Source: Bacillota bacterium
GTDB taxonomy: Bacteria > Bacillota > Negativicutes > Sporomusales > CTSoil-080
Assembly (NCBI GenBank): GCA_017889725.1
Contig: JAGGAE010000004.1
Location: 1 to 61,696 of the forward strand
DNA: 61,696 nucleotides
Direction of reading: 5' to 3'
Numbering within the stretch: the first letter of the stretch is position 1; every line of letters begins with the position of its first letter. A program made the translations under genes and the position numbers. Under the pieces are notes generated by a model. It searched no databases, was not told the DNA's origin, and saw nothing but the letters and a program-made list of their open reading frames with translations. Shown here piece by piece: positions 48,444-57,048 of the stretch.

Positions 48444-49933
48444 TACCTCATCTCCCCAATAATTTGCCGAGCTATTTCCCGGTCATCAAAATCAATCGTC
48501 TTATCTTTTAGTATTTGATAAGTCTCATGTCCCTTACCGGCAATAATAACGACATCACCTTTCTGTGCGATTGCTATTGCTCTGGCAATGGCTTCTTTCC
48601 GATCAATAATAATCTCATAATCTTTGCCACCAGTTTGCCCTTCATGCAAACCTACTTCAATCTCATGTAAAATTCCTGCCGGCTCTTCAGATCGAGGATT
48701 ATCCGACGTAGCAATCACTACATCCCCATAATCCATTGCCAATTTTCCCATAATAGGTCTTTTAGTCCTGTCACGATCTCCGCCACAGCCAAAAACTACA
48801 ATGATTCGATTATTAGCAATTTGACGGGCGGTTTTTAAAATATTTTCCAGTCCATCAGGAGTGTGTGCGTAATCCACGATTACAGCATAAGGCTGCCCGG
48901 CATCAACCAATTCAAAGCGGCCGGGTACGCTTTTAAAAGATTCCAGCGCTTGTTTTATCGTTTCAACGGCAATCCCTTCCGCCCAAGCTATACCAAAAGC
49001 TGCTAAAACATTATATACGTTGAACACACCTGTAAGTTTTAACTCTAAGGGAACCGTGCCAAATTGCCCTACTACCTTAAACTTCGCTCCGTCTGCTCTA
49101 ACCTGAATATCCTGTGCCAAAAAATCGGCCTGCTGGCGAACCCCATATGTGATATTTCGGGCACAGCTACTCGCCAGCATAACTTTTCCGGCCGCATCAT
49201 CAGCATTTACTACCGCCGCTTTACCCTTTTTAGCCGAGGTATCAGCTACAAGCAGCTTAAATAGTTCAGCTTTTGATTTGCAATAATTGTCAAAAGTAAC
49301 ATGAAAATCCAAATGATCGCGCGTCAAATTCGTAAATCCTGCCACGTCAAACTCGCAGCCAGCTACCCTTCCCAGCGCCAAAGCATGGGAAGAAACTTCC
49401 ATAATGGCATATTCTACTCCTTCCGCCACCATTCCCGCTAATAACGACTGCAATTCAATTACATCCGGTGTTGTATTCTTAACAGGCAGTACCCGGTCAC
49501 CAATCAAACTGTGAATAGTTCCGATCACCCCTGTGCTAAATCCGGCCTTCATTAAGATCGCCCGTACTAAGTGAGTGGTCGTCGTTTTTCCATTAGTCCC
49601 GGTTACACCTATCAAACGCAGTTTGCGGCTTGGATAATCATAAAAATATGGAGCCATAACCTGCACTGCCTTCCGAGTATCCGGCACTTTAATCACTGTT
49701 ACATCCGGTCCGACGCTAACCTCTTTTTCCACCAGCACCGCTGTAGCACCCTTTTGACAAGCGGCGGCAATATAATCATGGCCATCCACCTTAGTGCCGC
49801 TAAAAGCCACAAACAACGCCCCAGGTACCGCAGTACGCGAATCCTGAGTCATTGTCGTAATATGCTGTTCTTTATTCCCCCTCACCTCAGCCTGGGGTAC
49901 CTGCAAGATTAGATCGCATATTGATTTCGACAT
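48443..49933 (-). CDS. murE: UDP-MurNAc-L-Ala-D-Glu--meso-diaminopimelate ligase
   Basis: MurE adds the third stem residue. The 496-residue protein has the P-loop GVTGTNGKTTTTHLV, EVSSHALALGRV, FTNLTRDHLDFH and VDYAHTPDGLENIL. The specificity motif is SDNPRSEEP; DNPR marks meso-diaminopimelate use rather than L-Lys, so the wall is DAP-type. AGGAGG precedes the ATG. Confidence 0.98.
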   Translation of the reverse strand: MSKSICDLILQVPQAEVRGNKEQHITTMTQDSRTAVPGALFVAFSGTKVDGHDYIAAACQKGATAVLVEKEVSVGPDVTVIKVPDTRKAVQVMAPYFYDYPSRKLRLIGVTGTNGKTTTTHLVRAILMKAGFSTGVIGTIHSLIGDRVLPVKNTTPDVIELQSLLAGMVAEGVEYAIMEVSSHALALGRVAGCEFDVAGFTNLTRDHLDFHVTFDNYCKSKAELFKLLVADTSAKKGKAAVVNADDAAGKVMLASSCARNITYGVRQQADFLAQDIQVRADGAKFKVVGQFGTVPLELKLTGVFNVYNVLAAFGIAWAEGIAVETIKQALESFKSVPGRFELVDAGQPYAVIVDYAHTPDGLENILKTARQIANNRIIVVFGCGGDRDRTKRPIMGKLAMDYGDVVIATSDNPRSEEPAGILHEIEVGLHEGQTGGKDYEIIIDRKEAIARAIAIAQKGDVVIIAGKGHETYQILKDKTIDFDDREIARQIIGEMR

Positions 49934-49997
49934 ATCCGTTTCCTCCTGGGTATTCTACTTATATTATTACCTTAGTTACCAAAATTAACCGAAATAT

Positions 49998-52082
49998 CTA
50001 CTCATAGAAAACAACCATCGTAGTTCCAGACTGCACCTTGCTCCCGGGAAAGGGATTTTGCCTGATGGCCGCATCCCCGTTTCCAAACGGCTGGAACAAA
50101 AGACCAAGTTCTCCTAATATATCAGCTGCCTCCCGCTTGCTTTTTCCTGTCAAGTCAGGAACGGTAATTTCCCCTTCCGCATAACGCGGTGTAACTGTAT
50201 ACAAAATAACAGTAGAACCGACGGGCACCCTGCTGCCCGGTTTCGGTACTTGATCGGCCACTCGTTCCCCATTTTCCTCAACCCTAACTAGCAGTTGCTG
50301 ACTTTGTAAAAGCTGGGCCGCCTCGCTTGCCAAATAATTATATACAGAAGGAACAATCATATGGGTAGGAGCCGTTTGTTCAGGCCCTGGTGCCACTTCA
50401 GGTACCAACTTTAGGTATTGAAAAATATCTTGAGCCACCGCATTGAAAACCGGCGCGGCAATTACCCCGCCATAATAAGCGCCGATCGGTTCGTCAATAA
50501 CCACCAATATAGCAAATCTTGGATGTTCAACCGGCGCAAAACCAACAAAAGACGCAACATATTTACCGGCAGCATAACCGCCGCTGCCTACCTTCTGGGC
50601 CGTTCCGGTTTTACCGGCAATTCGAAAACCTTCGATATAAGCACCCTTTCCTGTTCCTTGTTCCACAACATTTTCCAAAATTCCTTTTACTTCTTGTGCA
50701 GTTTTCTCATTGAGTACAGTTTCTACTACATCCGGCTGAAAGCTTCGGATGACAGACCCGTCTTTTCCCTTCACTTCCCTCACAATTTGTGGCCGGAGCA
50801 GTTTTCCGTTATTTGCCACCGCACCTGCGGCACAGATAAGCTGAATCGGCGTAACCGCAATACTCTGTCCGATTGACATAGTTGCTATATTAATCGGTGT
50901 GACCTTCTTGGGATCAATTATAATTCCCTTAGCTTCACCAGGCAAATCAATACCGGTTGCCTGACCGAAGCCAAATCCTTTGATGTAGCGGTAAAAGGCT
51001 TCCGCCCCCAACCGCAACCCTACATTCACAAAGCCCACATTACAGGAGTTTTTAACAACCTCGACAAAAGTTTGACTTCCATGCCCACCAGGCTTCCAAC
51101 AATGAATATTGCGCCCTTGCACCTCGACTTCTCCCGGATCAAAAAGACGTTCTTCCGGCGTAACCACCCCGTCGCCCAGCACAGCCGACGTAGTAATAAT
51201 CTTAAACGTTGAGCCTGGCTCATAGGCATTGGAAATAGCGCTATCACGCCAAAGCACAGGCGCATAATCGGCAAAACGGTTCGGATTATAATCCGGTTTA
51301 TTGGCGAGTGCCAAAATTTCTCCCGTATTAGGATCAATCACAATAATGCTTACGGATTTTGCTTTTGTATCCCTTAATACCTTTTCAAGTTCCCGCTCAA
51401 CAATCTGTTGAATCACCAAATCGATTGTCAAGAACACATTCTGCCCGTCAATCGGCGGTACATAGCGGTGGGTAGCATACGGTATTTCCCGGCCTTTTGC
51501 ATCATATTCAATAACGATGCCGCCAGGACGACCCTTAAGATAGCTGTCAAAAGTCAACTCAACGCCGTCAAGGCCTTGGCTATCAATGCCTGTAAACCCC
51601 AAAATATGAGAGGCTAAATTGTCATACGGGTATTGGCGACGCCCCTCCTGGGTCAAACCAATACCCGGTAAATCAAGTTCTTTAATTGCTGCTGCTTCTG
51701 TTTCACTTATTTTGCGCTTAATCCAGGTAAAGGCTTGCCTTCTTTTAAGTTTAAGCGACAGCTTATCAGTATCTAATGCTAAAATAGCAGCCAATTTGGC
51801 TGCTGTTTCGTCGGCTTTAACTATTTCTGCAGGTATTGCGTACACTGACTCGGTGTTCACACTGACCGCAAGTTCCTTGCCATTTCGGTCATATATTATA
51901 CCGCGTTTGGCCTCCACTGGTATTTCTCTTACTCTTTGGTCAGTTGCATTCTCCGTAAGCCAATGACTTTGAAAAAACTGTAGATAGGCCAACCGCCCGA
52001 CAAGACCCACCATTACAATAGCGATAAAAAGAAACAGTACCGTTGCTCGTTTTCTGACTGTGACATGTGAAGCTGACGCCAC
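49998..52082 (-). CDS. ftsI: class B penicillin-binding protein FtsI/SpoVD type with two PASTA domains
   Basis: A septal transpeptidase of about 694 residues. It has one N-terminal membrane helix (ATVLFLFIAIVMVGLVGRLAYL), the dimerisation domain (RGIIYDRNGKELAVS), and the transpeptidase triad: SxxK in EPGSTFKIIT, SxN in VVKNSCNVGF, and KTG in IAGKTGTAQKV. Two PASTA repeats end the protein (about residues 575-694). This layout fits vegetative PBP2B and sporulation SpoVD equally. GTG 52082, six bases after GGGGGAG, is preferred over upstream starts that lie on that site. Confidence 0.95.
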   Translation of the reverse strand: MASASHVTVRKRATVLFLFIAIVMVGLVGRLAYLQFFQSHWLTENATDQRVREIPVEAKRGIIYDRNGKELAVSVNTESVYAIPAEIVKADETAAKLAAILALDTDKLSLKLKRRQAFTWIKRKISETEAAAIKELDLPGIGLTQEGRRQYPYDNLASHILGFTGIDSQGLDGVELTFDSYLKGRPGGIVIEYDAKGREIPYATHRYVPPIDGQNVFLTIDLVIQQIVERELEKVLRDTKAKSVSIIVIDPNTGEILALANKPDYNPNRFADYAPVLWRDSAISNAYEPGSTFKIITTSAVLGDGVVTPEERLFDPGEVEVQGRNIHCWKPGGHGSQTFVEVVKNSCNVGFVNVGLRLGAEAFYRYIKGFGFGQATGIDLPGEAKGIIIDPKKVTPINIATMSIGQSIAVTPIQLICAAGAVANNGKLLRPQIVREVKGKDGSVIRSFQPDVVETVLNEKTAQEVKGILENVVEQGTGKGAYIEGFRIAGKTGTAQKVGSGGYAAGKYVASFVGFAPVEHPRFAILVVIDEPIGAYYGGVIAAPVFNAVAQDIFQYLKLVPEVAPGPEQTAPTHMIVPSVYNYLASEAAQLLQSQQLLVRVEENGERVADQVPKPGSRVPVGSTVILYTVTPRYAEGEITVPDLTGKSKREAADILGELGLLFQPFGNGDAAIRQNPFPGSKVQSGTTMVVFYE

Positions 52083-52109
52083 ACACTTCTCCCCCATCAA
52101 CAATCAAAA

Positions 52110-52556
52110 TTAATTTTTTGCACTCACCTGTGCTGCGTTGCTTTTAAGAAGCGCACTAACCATCGGGTTAATGCCCGATCGCAAGTTATTGCTTGGGCTT
52201 GAATCCGCAAAATAGGCCGTAGACGGTCTAACCATGCCTAGTTCTTCCGTGGCAATCTTTGCTATACGCTGAGGTGATTTAAGCTTCGCAATTTCAAGTT
52301 GAAGTAGGTCATTTTCTTTTTCCAGTTTGGCGGCTTCCTTTTTCATCTGCACTAAGTCATATCCAGCCCGTACCATAACTTCGCTATGTATCGTAATCAC
52401 CATAGCCACTGCAATTACCACAGCGACAAACTGTAGGCACCGTTTACGAAACTCAGGATTCGGTCTTGCCGCTACTTTGCGTTTCGGGTTCGCCGGTTTT
52501 ACAGCCTCAGCCGGCATTTCATAGTGAGTCCAAACTTCTTTGCGCTCTACTAACAT
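52110..52556 (-). CDS. ftsL: cell division protein FtsL
   Basis: A 148-residue bitopic protein: a basic cytoplasmic tail (NPKRKVAARPNPEFRKR), one membrane helix (LQFVAVVIAVAMVITI), then a leucine-zipper-like coiled coil (LVQMKKEAAKLEKENDLLQLEIAKLKSP, in two blocks) and the ERIA-like PQRIAKIATEELGM. This is the FtsL/DivIC architecture, and the place between rsmH and the PBP gene fixes it as FtsL. GGGAGG precedes the ATG. Confidence 0.9.
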   Translation of the reverse strand: MLVERKEVWTHYEMPAEAVKPANPKRKVAARPNPEFRKRCLQFVAVVIAVAMVITIHSEVMVRAGYDLVQMKKEAAKLEKENDLLQLEIAKLKSPQRIAKIATEELGMVRPSTAYFADSSPSNNLRSGINPMVSALLKSNAAQVSAKN

Positions 52557-52599
52557 AGTATTTAACCTCCCTGGAAATTAGAACAACTTACTCTTTTGT

Positions 52600-53532
52600 T
52601 TACAACTTCTCCGCAACCCTCAACCTGGCGCTACGGGAGCGCGGATTTTCCTCAAGCTCAGCCGGCGATGGGGCAACAGGCTTACCTAAAATCTTAACCT
52701 GCGGCGCATGATTACAAACACAAACCGGAAAATCCTTGGGACATACACATCCTTTAGCTAATTCCACGAGTGTCTTTTTCGCGATACGGTCTTCCAGCGA
52801 ATGAAAGGTAATAATACAGATCCGGCCTTTTTCATTTAGCCGTTCAACTACCGCAGTAAACGTATCGCGCAGTATCCCTAGTTCATTATTGACCTCTATA
52901 CGAATGGCCTGAAACGTCCGTTTCGCCGGATGGGGGCCTTCCCTTCTGGCTGCAGCCGGAATCGCCTTTTTTATTGCCTCGGTCAGTTCCGCCGTTGTCT
53001 TTATCGGGCCAGCTTCCCGGGCTTGAGCAATACTGCGGGCAATCCGCTTCGCCCAGCGTTCTTCACCATAGCTAAAAATAATTTCAGCTAGTTTCTCTAC
53101 ACTGTATTCATTAACAACCTGATATGCTGACAATTTTTGTGTGGGATTCATCCTCATATCCAACGGACCATCCTGCATATATGAAAACCCTCGCTCAGCT
53201 ATATCCAACTGATGAGAAGAAACCCCCAAATCGAATACAACGCCATCAACCTTGTCAATCCCCAGCGCATCCAGCACCCGGTTAAAATGTTGAAAATTAC
53301 TATGTACAAGTTCAATCCGGCAAGAGGCTTGCTGAAGTCGTTCTTTTCCAGCGGCCAATGCTGCCGGATCCTGATCAAAACCAATAAACAAAGCCTTTTC
53401 ATTCAGCCGCTGCACAACCCCGGACGCATGTCCGGCACCACCTAACGTGCAGTCGACATAAATTCCATCCAGCTTGGTTACCAATGCATCCAGCGTTTCT
53501 TTATAAAGTACACTTTTATGCTCAAACTCCAT
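52600..53532 (-). CDS. rsmH: 16S rRNA (cytosine(1402)-N4)-methyltransferase
   Basis: RsmH (MraW) methylates N4 of C1402 in 16S rRNA. The 310-residue protein begins HKSVLYKETLDAL, has the SAM site VDCTLGGAGHASGVV, VFDLGVSSHQLDIAERGFSY, RRTFQAIRIEVN-type KRTFQAIRIEVNNEL and ITFHSLEDRIAKK. It starts three bases after mraZ ends. Confidence 0.98.
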   Translation of the reverse strand: MEFEHKSVLYKETLDALVTKLDGIYVDCTLGGAGHASGVVQRLNEKALFIGFDQDPAALAAGKERLQQASCRIELVHSNFQHFNRVLDALGIDKVDGVVFDLGVSSHQLDIAERGFSYMQDGPLDMRMNPTQKLSAYQVVNEYSVEKLAEIIFSYGEERWAKRIARSIAQAREAGPIKTTAELTEAIKKAIPAAARREGPHPAKRTFQAIRIEVNNELGILRDTFTAVVERLNEKGRICIITFHSLEDRIAKKTLVELAKGCVCPKDFPVCVCNHAPQVKILGKPVAPSPAELEENPRSRSARLRVAEKL

Positions 53533-53535
53533 TAC

Positions 53536-53967
53536 TCAAATCCCCAAGTCTACTAAATTTTCCGCGATCTTTGTAACTTCAGGACCAATTTCGTTATTAT
53601 ACGCATCCCAATTTGTCTTATCCCAAATTTCAACTCGGTTTGACACACCAATAACAACAACATCCTTATCCAAAGCGGCATGTTCCCGAAGATTAGGCGG
53701 CAACAGAACCCGACCTTGCTTATCGCACTGAACCTCAGCGGCTCCGGAAAAGAAAAACCTCACAAAAGCCCGCGCTTCAGGTTTAGCCATCGGCAGTTTT
53801 TTTAGCTTTTCCTCTAACATGGCCCATTCGCCTTGCGTATATACAAACAAGCAATTATCCAACCCTTTGGTGGCAACAAAAGTTTCTCCTAGCAGGTCAC
53901 GAAACTTGGCAGGGAAAGTAAGACGCCCTTTATTATCGATAGTATGTAAATATTCCCCCATAAACAT
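53536..53967 (-). CDS. mraZ: MraZ, transcriptional regulator of the dcw cluster
   Basis: MraZ is an AbrB-fold repressor that binds repeats upstream of its own gene. The 143-residue protein begins [23 protein letters not shown], and the second half repeats the fold ([24 protein letters not shown]). The start at 53967 fits family N-termini; the longer frame to 54003 would run into the operator repeats. It is first in the cluster. Confidence 0.95.
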   Translation of the reverse strand: MFMGEYLHTIDNKGRLTFPAKFRDLLGETFVATKGLDNCLFVYTQGEWAMLEEKLKKLPMAKPEARAFVRFFFSGAAEVQCDKQGRVLLPPNLREHAALDKDVVVIGVSNRVEIWDKTNWDAYNNEIGPEVTKIAENLVDLGI

Positions 53968-53999
53968 CGGCGTCATCACCACCAAAAAGTCTTTTTCAA

Positions 54000-54026
54000 C
54001 CACTTTACACCACTTTACCCCACTTT
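54000..54026 (-). promoter_or_regulatory. MraZ operator: three AAAGTGG repeats at 10-bp spacing
   Basis: On the minus strand AAAGTGG occurs at 54020-54026, 54010-54016 and 54000-54006, exactly 10 bp apart, about 33 bases ahead of the mraZ start. This matches known MraZ-binding repeats (GTG-containing, one per helical turn). Confidence 0.85.
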
Positions 54027-54050
54027 TAGTACAGTTCTTGACAAAATAAA

Positions 54051-54077
54051 AAAATCCTTCATGATTTGAAGGATTTT
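54051..54077. terminator. terminator after the polysaccharide deacetylase gene
   Basis: AAAATCCTTC and GAAGGATTTT pair around a 7-base loop with long A and T runs on both sides. It separates the deacetylase gene from the mraZ promoter. Confidence 0.88.
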
Positions 54078-54089
54078 TTTATTTTCTTA

Positions 54090-54902
54090 CTAATTTCGAA
54101 TAATCCCCAGCCGCTCTAGAATGGGAGCGGCGGTTAAACGATAATAAAAACTTCGAAATGTCTTTGTACTGCGGAAAATAGGAATACGCTCAATAGCAAA
54201 ATGATCACTTTCCATACCTGCCCGCCCATATCGAATGGTAAAAGCCGCCCTATATCCCACCCGTCTTACAAGCTGCTCTGCCTGGCGGTTATACGCACCG
54301 GTAGGATAGGCAAAATAGGCCGGCTTGGTTCCCAGCTGGTTTTCCATTACCATACTTGATTCTGTCAGTTCTTTTTGCGCCTGTTCCGGCCCCAACTGGG
54401 TAATCGGCACATGATTGGCCGTATGAGACCCAAAAACAAAACCGTTTTGCCGCATCTCACGTATTTGATTCCACGTTAAAAACCGTGGATCATTTCCTAC
54501 CAAACCGGTCACAACAAAAATTGTAGCTGTAAACCCATATTTTTTCAGTATAGGGTACGCCTTGGTATAATTATCGAGATACCCGTCATCAAAAGTAATC
54601 AGCACGGCATTTTCCGGTAATCTCCGCCCATATTCCAAATAATCCAAGAGTTGATCTGGAGTAATAGAATGATATCCATTTTCGGAAAGATATTTCATTT
54701 GCTCATCAAACTGCTCCGGTGAAATAGACAACGGAATAGCCAGATTATCCACCATATGATAATTCAGCACCGGCACCTCGACTAACTGCCCTTGAGAGAA
54801 CTGCGGCCCCGCCACCGTTCTGCTGCCAACCAGGGAAATCGCCATCAATACAAAAAGTGCAGCAGCAGCCATACATTTGATAATTATATGCCGCCGAACC
54901 AT
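54090..54902 (-). CDS. polysaccharide deacetylase (NodB-like), secreted or membrane-anchored
   Basis: A 270-residue protein with an N-terminal signal/anchor (IKCMAAAALFVLMAISLVG), then a carbohydrate esterase 4 domain. The metal motifs are LITFDDGYLDNY (Asp-Asp) and FGSHTANHVPIT (His..His); later AYPTGAYNRQAEQLV gives the RxxFxxP-like block. It starts from LVEVPVLNYHMVDN, typical of PgaB/IcaB-like esterases. Likely it deacetylates a cell-wall or surface polysaccharide. It is a single-gene unit. Confidence 0.9.
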   Translation of the reverse strand: MVRRHIIIKCMAAAALFVLMAISLVGSRTVAGPQFSQGQLVEVPVLNYHMVDNLAIPLSISPEQFDEQMKYLSENGYHSITPDQLLDYLEYGRRLPENAVLITFDDGYLDNYTKAYPILKKYGFTATIFVVTGLVGNDPRFLTWNQIREMRQNGFVFGSHTANHVPITQLGPEQAQKELTESSMVMENQLGTKPAYFAYPTGAYNRQAEQLVRRVGYRAAFTIRYGRAGMESDHFAIERIPIFRSTKTFRSFYYRLTAAPILERLGIIRN

Positions 54903-54956
54903 GTAGCCGCCACCCCCAAAGTACTTAATCTATTGCTGCTTTAAACTGCCCGAACG

Positions 54957-55754
54957 TTACTGTTTACCTTTTGACCGTACCGAAGTTTCCATCTCCCGGG
55001 CCACAGCTAACAGAACTGTAACCGCCATGACCCCCAAACAAATAAGTTTACTTGAATATAAACCCCCACTTACTAATCCGTCAAGCCGCATGGAATCAAA
55101 ATATAAATGTCCACTCGCATATAAAAATAAATACAACAAAAATACCAAACCATTACGTTTTGGAAAATTGAACTTCACCCGACCATAGGCCATAGCCAGC
55201 AAAACAATAAACATCATCGCGTTCCAAATCGATTCATAAAGAAAGACGGGATGAAAAAAATCAAATTGTTCATAGCCGGATGGTCGATACAAAAAATCGA
55301 TGTAGACGCCCCACGCAAGAGAGGTCGGAAATCCAAAACCCTCTTGCGTCATGAGACTGGCCCATTGGCCAACAGCCTGACCAAAAGCCAACCCCGGTGC
55401 CAATATATCCGCCCAGCGCCAAAACGGGAAACCAAAAACATGGGTATAAAACATATATATACCCACCGCCCCAATTAGTGCACCACCAAAAAACATACCG
55501 CCATGCCAAAAACGGAATATCTCGGCCCAGTTCCCCTTAAATAACGGCCAATCCATAAGCACAAAACTCATTCTCGCAAAAACAATCCCAACAGGCACCG
55601 AAATCAGTAAAAGATCTACAATCGGCATCGCCGGTTCGTGAAACAGCCGGGTTTGCCAAAAAGTAATCAGTGCTGCGGATAACACCGCCGCCGCCATAAT
55701 AATCCCATACCAATAGAAATTCAACGGGCCTAGAGAAAAAGCAATCTCATCCAT
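54957..55754 (-). CDS. divergent prolipoprotein diacylglyceryl transferase (Lgt) homologue
   Basis: A 265-residue protein with seven membrane helices and clear Lgt-type blocks: FYWYGIIMAAAVL, FWHGGMFFGGALIG, DILAPGLAFGQAVGQW and HPVFLYESIWN. The signature, in Firmicute Lgt GQAIGRWGNFMNQEA, is here GQAVGQWASLMTQEG: the essential Arg is Q130 and the conserved Asn is S133. The fold is therefore kept but normal diacylglyceryl transfer is doubtful; it may be a paralogue with another role. It is next to the deacetylase gene. Confidence 0.8.
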   Translation of the reverse strand: MDEIAFSLGPLNFYWYGIIMAAAVLSAALITFWQTRLFHEPAMPIVDLLLISVPVGIVFARMSFVLMDWPLFKGNWAEIFRFWHGGMFFGGALIGAVGIYMFYTHVFGFPFWRWADILAPGLAFGQAVGQWASLMTQEGFGFPTSLAWGVYIDFLYRPSGYEQFDFFHPVFLYESIWNAMMFIVLLAMAYGRVKFNFPKRNGLVFLLYLFLYASGHLYFDSMRLDGLVSGGLYSSKLICLGVMAVTVLLAVAREMETSVRSKGKQ

Positions 55755-56403
55755 CGTATCACCAGCGTTTGCATATTATACTCGCTAATATATCTAGTAT
55801 TGTAACTCGTAAAAAATAAAATTACCAGCGGGATTTTTTTCGTATAAAAATATTACAGCCGGCCATACTAAGCTCGTAAGGGTTCGTAATGGTCGAGCCA
55901 AGATTGATATCTGATCTCTTGGGGTTGGGTATCAGTCGGCCAAAGATAGGTATCAGGTCGGCCCGGCTTGGTGCTTGTCGGCGGGAAGATCATTATATGT
56001 CTTGTAAGGCTGTACGGCAGCCCAACTGTTGTCGTGTGGTCAAAAGGGATGTATAATGGTCGAGCTAAGACTGTCAAGGGTTCCGCAGGTCGTCCGGGAA
56101 CCTCTTAGGGGTCTATCGTTGTCGGGAGATTGCGGTAGGTTTCATAGGTACTCTTGGCAGTCGAGCAAAGGTCGGCGTTTGTTGCGTAATGCTTGTGCGT
56201 AGTCGAAAGATTGCGTATAGGTATGTAGGGATGAGCGCTGGCTGTAGCGAAGATCATTACGGGCTCTTTCTATATTTTTCCTACAATAAATAACTCATGC
56301 AACGAAAAATACATTATAATAAAACTTGTACAATGACAAATTTATCTTGCTATGTTATAATCTAAGAAACTATCATACTTGCCCCTGAAAGGAGGACAAT
56401 TCA
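55755..56403. other. 649-base gene-free region with oriented GTCG-rich degenerate repeats
   Basis: No credible gene is present. Between about 55890 and 56205 the plus strand carries GTCG eleven times and I see no CGAC, so the word is oriented. Degenerate repeats include TAATGGTCGAGC (near 55888 and 56055), GAAGATCATTA (near 55985 and 56250) and AGATTGCG (near 56127 and 56208). The strand is G-rich and C-poor. The right end holds the promoter of the DUF1858 gene. Confidence 0.6.
56333..56361 (+). promoter_or_regulatory. sigma-A promoter of the DUF1858 gene
   Basis: ATGACA (56333-56338) and a perfect TATAAT (56356-56361) are separated by 17 bp, 42 bases ahead of the ATG. Confidence 0.8.
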
Positions 56404-56631
56404 ATGGTTATTTCTAAAGACATGGGTATTATCGAAATAGTCCAGAAATACCCTCAAACTACCGAGGTATTCCGCAACTATGGTATGGGATGTTTCGGGT
56501 GCGCAGCCGCCCGCTATGAAAATATTGAGCAAGGTGCTTTAGCTCACGGCATCGATGTGGACGCACTTATTGCAGATCTAAATAAGGCTGTAACAAGCAC
56601 TGGTGGTTGCGGGTGCGGGTGCGGTAATTAA
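56404..56631 (+). CDS. DUF1858 domain protein with Cys/Gly-rich tail
   Basis: A 75-residue DUF1858 protein (the ScdA N-terminal type helical domain). VISKDMGIIEIVQKYPQTTEVFRNYGMGCFGC has the CxxC usual for the family, and the tail GGCGCGCGN adds three more cysteines. Such proteins are linked to iron-sulfur or hybrid-cluster metabolism. AAAGGAGG precedes the ATG and a terminator follows, so it is a single gene with its own promoter. Confidence 0.88.
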   Translation: MVISKDMGIIEIVQKYPQTTEVFRNYGMGCFGCAAARYENIEQGALAHGIDVDALIADLNKAVTSTGGCGCGCGN

Positions 56632-56639
56632 TACTTACT

Positions 56640-56669
56640 CAAAAAGCAGGATACTATCCTGCTTTTTTT
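56640..56669 (+). terminator. terminator after the DUF1858 gene
   Basis: AAAAAGCAGGATA and TATCCTGCTTTTTT pair with almost no loop and end in a T run, directly after the stop codon. Confidence 0.85.
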
Positions 56670-56749
56670 CTATCTAGCCTCCCATAGTAGCAAAGCCCCT
56701 TTGAGATGCATAAGATACACGGGTAACGAAACTAGAAGGAGGCATTTGT

Positions 56750-56863
56750 ATGGGATTCGGTCGTTTCGGCTGCGGGGGTGGCGGTAGCGCAATGGCTATT
56801 GTCATCATAATCATCATACTTCTTCTGCTATTCATGGGAGAAGAAAGTTCCGCCTCGATTTAA
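56750..56863 (+). CDS. 37-residue Gly-rich membrane peptide, YjcZ-like
   Basis: A tiny gene missed by size cut-offs. The protein starts MGFGRFGCGGGGSAMA, has one very hydrophobic helix (IVIIIIILLLLFM) and a short acidic end. AGAAGGAGG lies seven bases before the ATG, a near-perfect ribosome site. Length, Gly-rich head and single helix resemble the YjcZ/SscA sporulation peptides. CATAAGATA at about 56709-56717 fits the -10 of sigma-E/sigma-K promoters (CATANNNTA), though I see no good -35. Confidence 0.7.
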   Translation: MGFGRFGCGGGGSAMAIVIIIIILLLLFMGEESSASI

Positions 56864-56925
56864 AGCACATAGCCTAAATTCAATCACAACCACTAGAAAC
56901 CGCGTTGCTTTACCCCCTGTATAAT

Positions 56926-57032
56926 AGGAGGGGCTGTCTCATTAAAGAAAGATTCCGCTATATATTGTGACTGCATTCAAGCAAGATTCACAATATACGG
57001 TAGAAAAAATCTTAGTGAAACAGCCCCTTCCT
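56926..57032. repeat. 107-base element with nested inverted repeats (MITE-like)
   Basis: Ends are AGGAGGGGCTGTCTCATTAA (56926-56945) and the inverse of AGGAAGGGGCTGTTTCACTAA-like sequence (57012-57032). Inside are AAGATT with AATCTT (56949-56954, 57008-57013) and a perfect TATATTGTGA with TCACAATATA (56961-56970, 56988-56997). No T run follows either arm closely, so it is not an ordinary terminator. GGGGCTGTCTCA ends are common on some Firmicute insertion sequences. Confidence 0.65.
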
Positions 57033-57048
57033 ACTTGCATTATATTTT

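Noticed and set aside
55868-56077. 69-residue open frame on the minus strand in the GTCG-rich region
   Set aside because: No ribosome site, no family resemblance, and the region is built of degenerate repeats.
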